Origin: Streptomyces xanthophaeus
GTDB lineage: Bacteria > Actinomycetota > Actinomycetes > Streptomycetales > Streptomycetaceae
Assembly (NCBI RefSeq): GCF_030440515.1
Contig: NZ_CP076543.1
Location: forward strand, 4,747,501 to 4,811,500
Length of the DNA: 64,000 bases
Direction of reading: 5' to 3'
Shown here: piece by piece, positions 59,874 to 64,000 of the stretch
How positions within the stretch are numbered: the stretch's first letter is position 1
How the letters are laid out: the number at the start of each line of letters is the position of its first letter
The notes under the pieces: model-generated
The model's database searches: none
Seen by the model: only the letters and a program-made list of their open reading frames with translations
What the model was told of the DNA's origin: nothing
Translations under genes and position numbers: made by a program

Positions 59874-59915
59874 CGACTGTGGGCGCCCCGGCCTTGCCGG
59901 TGGCGCCCACAGTCG
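59874..59915. terminator. Nested hairpin after plus-strand chaplin gene
   Basis: 14-bp perfect arms (59874-59887 and 59902-59915) enclose a further CCGG/CCGG stem, 15 bases after the chaplin stop and 23 bases from the convergent stop at 59939. Confidence 0.75.
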
Positions 59916-59938
59916 TGTCGGCGGGGGTCAGGGACGGT

Positions 59939-60286
59939 TCAGCCCTGGCCGCCGTTGAGCTTCACGCCACCGAGCATGGGGGACGCCTGGGTGGCGTTGT
60001 TCGCGAGGCCGAGCACGGTGCCGGGCACGTCGTTGCGGACCTTGTTGACCTTCTGCGCGGTACCCACGACCTTGTTGACGGTGTCGCCCTGCTCGGCCAG
60101 CCCGTTGCCCACGGTCTGCGGAAGGGACTCGGAGACGGGCCCGACGGCGTTCAGCGTCTCGGTCACCCCGCCGGTCAGGCTCATGGGGGGCATCGCGGCC
60201 GCGGGCTCGGCGGCGAAGGCGGTGGCGGAGGCGCCGAGGGCGGCGACGGAGCCGACGACGACAGCGGCGACCTTCGTGAGCTTCAT
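59939..60286 (-). CDS. Small secreted protein in chaplin/rodlin group
   Basis: 115 residues. Signal peptide (KLTKVAAVVVGSVAALGASA), then a mature region without cysteine: MPPMSLTGGVTETLNAVGPV, LPQTVGNGLAEQGDTVNKVV, NDVPGTVLGLANNATQASPM. It is polar and Gly/Val/Asn-rich, like other fibril-forming surface proteins, yet it lacks the chaplin signature. Similar small secreted proteins are common in Streptomyces, often under misleading names. No function is assigned. Confidence 0.75.
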   Translation of the reverse strand: MKLTKVAAVVVGSVAALGASATAFAAEPAAAMPPMSLTGGVTETLNAVGPVSESLPQTVGNGLAEQGDTVNKVVGTAQKVNKVRNDVPGTVLGLANNATQASPMLGGVKLNGGQG

Positions 60287-60418
60287 TATCGAAATCCTCT
60301 TCTTTCGTGGACAGAGGCGTCAGCGGCGACCGTCGCGCCGCTTTCGCCCTGGGTAACGATTCCCCGTCGCTGCGGAAACGCGAACGCGTACGCGGTTAAG
60401 GGACGGGGGCATGACAGC

Positions 60419-60449
60419 GGCCGGAGAATCCGACGGGGATTCTCCGGCC
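60419..60449. terminator. 13-bp hairpin after long chaplin gene
   Basis: GGCCGGAGAATCC and its reverse complement around GACGG, 30 bases downstream of the minus-strand long chaplin stop. AT-rich ATATTTATT flanks it on the plus side. Confidence 0.65.
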
Positions 60450-60479
60450 GATATTTATTCCGATTACCGGTATTGCCCG

Positions 60480-61649
60480 TCAGGAGACGCGCGACCTCCG
60501 GTACAGAATGGCGCCGCCCAGGATCAGGGCGCTGGCCAGGGCCGCCGCGGCCGCGGGCTGACCCGCGCCGGTCTCGGCCAGCACGGGTCCGGTCACGTGC
60601 GCCGGAGCCGGAGCGGGAGCCGGCGGCTGTACGGGCGCGGGGGCCGGAGCCGGTGTCGTCACCGCGGGGAGGGTGACCGGGGTGTCACCGCCGGGGGCGG
60701 CCGGCGGCTGGTCCGCGGGCGGTACGGCCGCGGGCGCCGGAGCCGGAGCCGGCGCCGGGTGCTCCACGGGCAGGCTGCCGTGCGGCGGCCCGGGGGCGGG
60801 CCCCTCCTCCACCACGGGAGCAGGTCCCGGAGCGGGGGCCGGCAGCGTGTGCGGAGCCTCCTCGGCCGGTGCCGGGACGGGCTCCGGGGCGGGGAGCGTG
60901 TGCGGTGTCTCCTCGGCCGGAGGCTGCGGCGCGGGGGGTACCGGCGGAGCCTCCGGCATCGGCGCGGGCGCCTCCTGGACCGGCTCCGGGGTGGGCAGCG
61001 GGGCCGGGTGCTCCTCCACCGGTTCCGGCTTGGGGTGCGGCCGCTCGGGCGCGGGGGGAGCGTGGTGCGCCGGCGGGGGCGGCGGCGTCGACCCGGGGTG
61101 GTCGTCGCACTCCTCCTTGCCCTGCTGCTCACCCGGGCCGCCGTAGCCGCCCTCGTGGCGCGGCTCCTCGTGGCGCGGCTTCGCGTGCCGGGGCCCGTCC
61201 TGCCGGGGCTGCTCGTGCCGGGCCTGCTCCTGGTGGGGCTGCTCGTACCCGCCCGCGTGGCGCGGCGACCCGTGGCGCTGCTCCGGCACCGCGTGCCGGC
61301 CCTCGCGCTCGTCGAGGTAGCGCTCGAAGGCCTCGGCGTGCTCGGGGCTGAGGTAGCGCCCGTAGTCGTAGCCGTCGTCCGTGTGCGAGCCGGTGTCGGT
61401 GACGCACGTGTTCCCCATCGCAGGGTTGAGCGCCGCACCTCCGTCCACGCTGTTGCCGCACACGTTCGGTGCGAAGGTGATCGGTACCGAGACGCTGTTG
61501 CCGGCCAGCACGCCCGGCGAATGCGAGGCCTCGGCGCTCGCTCCGGGGTGCGCGTAGGCCGCGCCGGTCGCGATCGACAGCAGACTCGACGCGGCTGCCG
61601 CCGTGAGCATCCCCTTGCCCAGTACCTGTCGGCTCAGTACCTGTCGCAT
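60480..61649 (-). CDS. Long chaplin with single chaplin domain and sortase signal
   Basis: 389 residues. Signal peptide, one N-terminal chaplin domain (HSPGVLAGNSVSVPITFAPN, VCGNSVDGGAALNPAMGNTC), then a His/Arg/Gln/Glu-rich stretch (QARHEQPRQDGPRHAKPRHE) and about 200 residues of Pro/Ala/Glu repeats such as PAPEPVPAPAEEAPHTL. It ends in the SrtE-type signal VLAETGAGQ, a hydrophobic segment and RRSRVS. ChpA, ChpB and ChpC normally have two chaplin domains and a short spacer, so this is a divergent cell-wall-anchored member. ATG 61649 is preferred over the longer upstream frame because it begins the signal peptide (MRQVLSRQVLGKGML). Confidence 0.88.
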   Translation of the reverse strand: MRQVLSRQVLGKGMLTAAAASSLLSIATGAAYAHPGASAEASHSPGVLAGNSVSVPITFAPNVCGNSVDGGAALNPAMGNTCVTDTGSHTDDGYDYGRYLSPEHAEAFERYLDEREGRHAVPEQRHGSPRHAGGYEQPHQEQARHEQPRQDGPRHAKPRHEEPRHEGGYGGPGEQQGKEECDDHPGSTPPPPPAHHAPPAPERPHPKPEPVEEHPAPLPTPEPVQEAPAPMPEAPPVPPAPQPPAEETPHTLPAPEPVPAPAEEAPHTLPAPAPGPAPVVEEGPAPGPPHGSLPVEHPAPAPAPAPAAVPPADQPPAAPGGDTPVTLPAVTTPAPAPAPVQPPAPAPAPAHVTGPVLAETGAGQPAAAAALASALILGGAILYRRSRVS

Positions 61650-61695
61650 GGGTCCTTCCCTGTCTACCGGCGCCACGGCCGGTGTGGAATCGGAG

Positions 61696-61733
61696 GTGGC
61701 CTCGGAGTGCACCGCCGTGCACTCCGAGGCCAC
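61696..61733 (-). terminator. Perfect 17-bp hairpin between two chaplin genes
   Basis: Arms 61696-61712 and 61717-61733 are exact complements around CGCC, 38 bases after the short chaplin stop and 47 bases before the long chaplin start on the same strand. Confidence 0.8.
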
Positions 61734-61770
61734 CCCGAGGAGGCTTGCCCTTGCGGGCACAAGCGCTTCG

Positions 61771-62004
61771 TCAGGCGTTGACGCAGGTGTTGCCGAACGC
61801 CGGGTTCAGCAGCGCGATGATGTTCACGGTGTTGCCGCAGACGTTGACCGGGACGTGCACCGGCACCTGGAGCAGGTTGCCGGACAGGACGCCGGGGGAA
61901 CCCACGGCCTTGCCGTCGGCGGCCGCGTCGGCCATGGCGGGGGAGGCGGCACCGGCGAGCATGAGAGCGCCGGCGGCCAGCACCACTGCCTTCTTGTACG
62001 TCAT
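61771..62004 (-). CDS. Short chaplin
   Basis: 77 residues: MTYKKAVVLAAGALMLAGAA signal, then GKAVGSPGVLSGNLLQVPVH, VPVNVCGNTVNIIALLNPAF and GNTCVNA. Both cysteines are present. Nearly the same mature sequence as the chaplins at 59619 and 62786. AAGGAAAG precedes the start. Confidence 0.95.
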   Translation of the reverse strand: MTYKKAVVLAAGALMLAGAASPAMADAAADGKAVGSPGVLSGNLLQVPVHVPVNVCGNTVNIIALLNPAFGNTCVNA

Positions 62005-62203
62005 TTTGATTTCTTTCCTTCCCGCAGAGGCGTGTCCACTGCAGAAATAACAACGAGCGGTGCGGGAAAAAGAAACCGCACCTTTTCGGCGGTCCGCCGG
62101 TAATTCACCCCGATGCCCGGTCCGATGTGCGGACCGAATTCCCGGTGCCGGCGGATTTGTATCGACAATTCCGGGGCCGGGGAGCGTCCCGGCCCTACAT
62201 GCG

Positions 62204-62241
62204 GCGAGGCCGCCGCGACCCGGTGGGTGCGACGGCCTCGC
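62204..62241 (-). terminator. Hairpin after second rodlin gene
   Basis: GCGAGGCCG (62204-62212) and CGGCCTCGC (62233-62241) flank a 20-base loop, 15 bases after the rodlin stop on the minus strand. Confidence 0.5.
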
Positions 62242-62256
62242 TGGCGCGGGCCTCGG

Positions 62257-62667
62257 TCAGCTGCCGTTCGAGACGTTGCCGGAGAGGATCGGGATGTTGT
62301 CCAGGATGTGCGAGAGGGCTTCGTCGCCCTTGGCCTGGGTGGAGTTCTCGGTGCACTGCTGGTTCTGCGGGCTGGACAGGACCGGGATGTCCTGGACGCC
62401 GACGTTGATGAGGGCCAGCACGGACTGCACGTTGGCCTTCGCGGGCAGGGCGATGCAGGGCTTGTTGAAGGAGCCCTGGATGAGCGCCATCTGCGGGCTC
62501 ATGTTGCCGTAGGTGGCCTGGTTGCCGTAGATCTGCGCGGCGCCGTTGCCCTGGACGGTGTTGACGCCGTTGTCGTTCCCGATGGCCATCGCCTGGGGCG
62601 CCATGGCGGCACCGATGCCCACGACCGAGGCGGCAACCGCGGCCGAGGCCATCATCTTCTTGATCAT
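62257..62667 (-). CDS. Rodlin (second copy)
   Basis: 136 residues, same length as the first rodlin. Signal peptide MIKKMMASAAVAASVVGIGA, then [60 protein letters not shown] and LDNIPILSGNVSNGS. The rodlin pair is needed for the rodlet ultrastructure. Here the copies are separated by three other genes and a chaplin, not directly side by side. Confidence 0.95.
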   Translation of the reverse strand: MIKKMMASAAVAASVVGIGAAMAPQAMAIGNDNGVNTVQGNGAAQIYGNQATYGNMSPQMALIQGSFNKPCIALPAKANVQSVLALINVGVQDIPVLSSPQNQQCTENSTQAKGDEALSHILDNIPILSGNVSNGS

Positions 62668-62712
62668 TGTCGTCCCTTTTTTGCAGGATTGCCCGGTAGT
62701 GGAGCACCCGGA

Positions 62713-62741
62713 TCAACGCCGCCGCCCCGGTTCGGGTTGCG
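62713..62741 (-). promoter_or_regulatory. BldN-like promoter of second rodlin gene
   Basis: CGCAAC (62741-62736), 17 bases, then CGTTGA (62718-62713), ending 46 bases before the ATG. A shared GTGAAGC lies just upstream of both rodlin promoters. Confidence 0.6.
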
Positions 62742-62785
62742 TGGCTTCACCCGGATGCGGGCGTTTCGGGCAGCACGGTTGACGA

Positions 62786-63040
62786 TCAGGCGCTGACGCA
62801 GGTGTTGCCGAACGAGGGGTTCAGCAGGGCGATCACGTTCACCGTGAGGCCGCAGGCGTTCACCGGGACGTCGAGGGGCGCCTGGAGCAGGTTGCCGCTC
62901 AGGACGCCGGGGGACCCGCCGGTGAAGCCGTGGGCCGTCGCACCGTCCCCGCCGTGCGCGGAGGCGAGGCCCGCGCCGCCCAGCAGCGCGGCGGCGCCCG
63001 CGACGGCGATGGCGGCGCCGCGCACCAGCCTCTTCTTCAT
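62786..63040 (-). CDS. Short chaplin
   Basis: 84 residues: signal peptide MKKRLVRGAAIAVAGAAALL, a short His/Gly-rich stretch (HGGDGATAHGFTGG), then the chaplin domain SPGVLSGNLLQAPLDVPVNA, CGLTVNVIALLNPSFGNTC. The two cysteines are kept, but the third chaplin Asn is replaced (CGLTV in place of CGNTV). Confidence 0.93.
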   Translation of the reverse strand: MKKRLVRGAAIAVAGAAALLGGAGLASAHGGDGATAHGFTGGSPGVLSGNLLQAPLDVPVNACGLTVNVIALLNPSFGNTCVSA

Positions 63041-63214
63041 CTCCGTATTTCCTTTCGGTTCGAACAATGGTGCAACCCATAACGACCCGCCCGTTGCGAG
63101 GGTGCGTGCTATCGCCCAAAAGGCCGTACGAGCGAGTCCGGCGTGATTTCCGGCCTGATTTCTGACAAAGTTCACTCCTGTTTTGTCCCCTTGATCGAAA
63201 ATGGAGACAGGGTC

Positions 63215-64000
63215 ATGGGTTCCTCCCGCAGAATCCTCGGCACACTCGGTCTGCTGTCCTGCCTCACCCTTTCCGTGAACGCCCAGACGGCGGGGGCCGC
63301 GGCCCCCGCTCCCAAGGAGCTGCCCCGGATCCCTTTCACCCAGCGTTACCAGGCCGTGCAGCACGGCGGCCTGGTGCGCGCCTCCAACTCCGGCATCAGC
63401 TGCCGCAAGGAACAGTCCCCGCAGGCCGAGCCGTGCGCCGAGGTCAAGAAGGGCGCGGCCGGGGTCAACAGCGACTTCGAGATGTTCTACAGCGAGGTCG
63501 ACAAGGACCCGGACACCTACAACTCCACCCGGGCCGAGCTCAAGGTCCCGCAGGGCGCGAAGGTCTCGTACGCCCGTCTCTACTGGGGCGGGAACCTTCG
63601 GGTGGGCGAGCAGAAGCCGCCGGAGGACAACGGCAGGGTGCTGGTCGCCGAGCCCGGCGGCGCGTACAAGGAGGTCCTCGCCGACACGGTGGTGGGCCAC
63701 CGCACGGACGCGGGCAGCGATGCCTACCAGGCCTCCGCCGACGTGACCCCGCTGGTCCGCAAGGGCGGCGCCGGCCTGTGGACGGTGGCCCAGCTCAACA
63801 TCGCGATGGGCCACTCCGACGTGGGGGCCTGGGGCGGCTGGACGCTGGTCGTCGCCTACGAGCACCCGCAGGAGCCGGTGCGCCGGATCTCGCTGTGGGA
63901 CGGCTTCGAGTCGGTCGCCGCCCGCGGCGGTGACGGAACCGTCGAGATCGAGGGCCTGGACGCGCCGGCCGGCTCCGCGGGCCGGGTCGGGATGGTCGGG
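63215..64000 (+). CDS. Secreted surface protein, 5' part (runs off right edge)
   Basis: 262 residues are visible and the frame is open at base 64000. Signal peptide (RRILGTLGLLSCLTLSVNAQ, TAGA), then a beta-rich domain: PFTQRYQAVQHGGLVRASNS, VNSDFEMFYSEVDKDPDTYN, ARLYWGGNLRVGEQ, GAWGGWTLVVAYEHPQE. The pattern resembles the N-terminal domain of Streptomyces secreted, often cell-wall-anchored proteins that carry DUF3344- or DUF11-type repeats later on; the rest is outside the window. ATG 63215 follows GGAG in ATGGAGACAGGGTC. Confidence 0.7.
   Translation, partial: MGSSRRILGTLGLLSCLTLSVNAQTAGAAAPAPKELPRIPFTQRYQAVQHGGLVRASNSGISCRKEQSPQAEPCAEVKKGAAGVNSDFEMFYSEVDKDPDTYNSTRAELKVPQGAKVSYARLYWGGNLRVGEQKPPEDNGRVLVAEPGGAYKEVLADTVVGHRTDAGSDAYQASADVTPLVRKGGAGLWTVAQLNIAMGHSDVGAWGGWTLVVAYEHPQEPVRRISLWDGFESVAARGGDGTVEIEGLDAPAGSAGRVGMVG

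Overview
The window is a stretch of a Streptomyces (or very close relative) chromosome. Evidence: very high GC with frequent GTG starts, chaplin and rodlin genes for the aerial-hypha surface layer, an HrdD-type sigma factor behind a perfect sigma-R-type promoter, a WhiJ-like XRE/DUF397 pair, an AfsA-family signalling-lipid gene, an acyl-CoA carboxylase beta/epsilon pair and many paired MFS exporters and regulators.

Layout. 1-0.6 kb: broken end of an RHS gene on the minus strand and a partial unknown ORF. 0.7-5.2 kb: diacylglycerol-kinase-like protein, amphi-Trp protein with a coupled membrane protein, PLP aminotransferase, divergent EthD-like protein. 5.4-7.7 kb: DUF397, XRE regulator and GPP34 (GOLPH3-like) genes. 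7.9-12.8 kb: membrane-anchored D,D-carboxypeptidase with a repeated low-complexity cytoplasmic arm, a polytopic membrane protein and a 67-residue basic protein. 13-16 kb: orphan sensor kinase, deazaflavin-oxidoreductase/hemerythrin fusion, tRNA-Arg(CCT), CdiI-like immunity protein. 16-17.9 kb: acyl-CoA carboxylase epsilon and beta.

17.9-34.0 kb is the most distinctive part. It is a compact lipid-type biosynthetic locus: aldo/keto reductase, AfsA-family protein, atypical ketosynthase III, FAD monooxygenase, FabH-like ketosynthase III, acyl carrier protein, FabF-like ketosynthase, second aldo/keto reductase, MFS exporter, a HAD phosphatase fused to a permuted 3-hydroxyacyl-CoA dehydrogenase, a quinone-oxidoreductase-like MDR enzyme, an MBL hydrolase, a MarR regulator and an Sfp-type phosphopantetheinyl transferase. 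The most economical reading is synthesis of a butenolide, furan or butyrolactone-like small molecule: the ketosynthases and ACP supply a beta-ketoacyl chain, the AfsA protein joins it to a glycerol-type phosphate, the HAD domain removes phosphate, and the oxidoreductases finish the ring. No gamma-butyrolactone receptor gene lies next to it. I do not recognise it as a described cluster.

34.1-46.2 kb: an unusually long HelD/UvrD-like ATPase behind two tandem leader hairpins with a following unknown gene, an FtsX-type ABC transporter next to a two-component system, and a ketosynthase III coupled to a type II thioesterase. 46.2-58.2 kb: M6-family metalloprotease, TetR/MFS pair with a palindrome array, DODA-type dioxygenase behind a perfect 34-bp palindrome, GNAT acetyltransferase, hrdD, WYL regulator/MFS pair, PfkB-family kinase, DUF6227 and VKOR-like proteins. 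58.2-63.1 kb: two rodlins, three short chaplins, one long single-domain chaplin with a sortase signal, and two secreted proteins of unknown role; a further secreted protein runs off the right edge.

Most remaining gaps are short and carry strong GC-rich hairpins, often between convergent genes. The two gaps above 300 bases are 18891-19279, which holds the aldo/keto reductase and AfsA-gene promoter region, and 44113-44450, between the divergent response regulator and ketosynthase III. No CRISPR array, insertion sequence or rRNA was seen.
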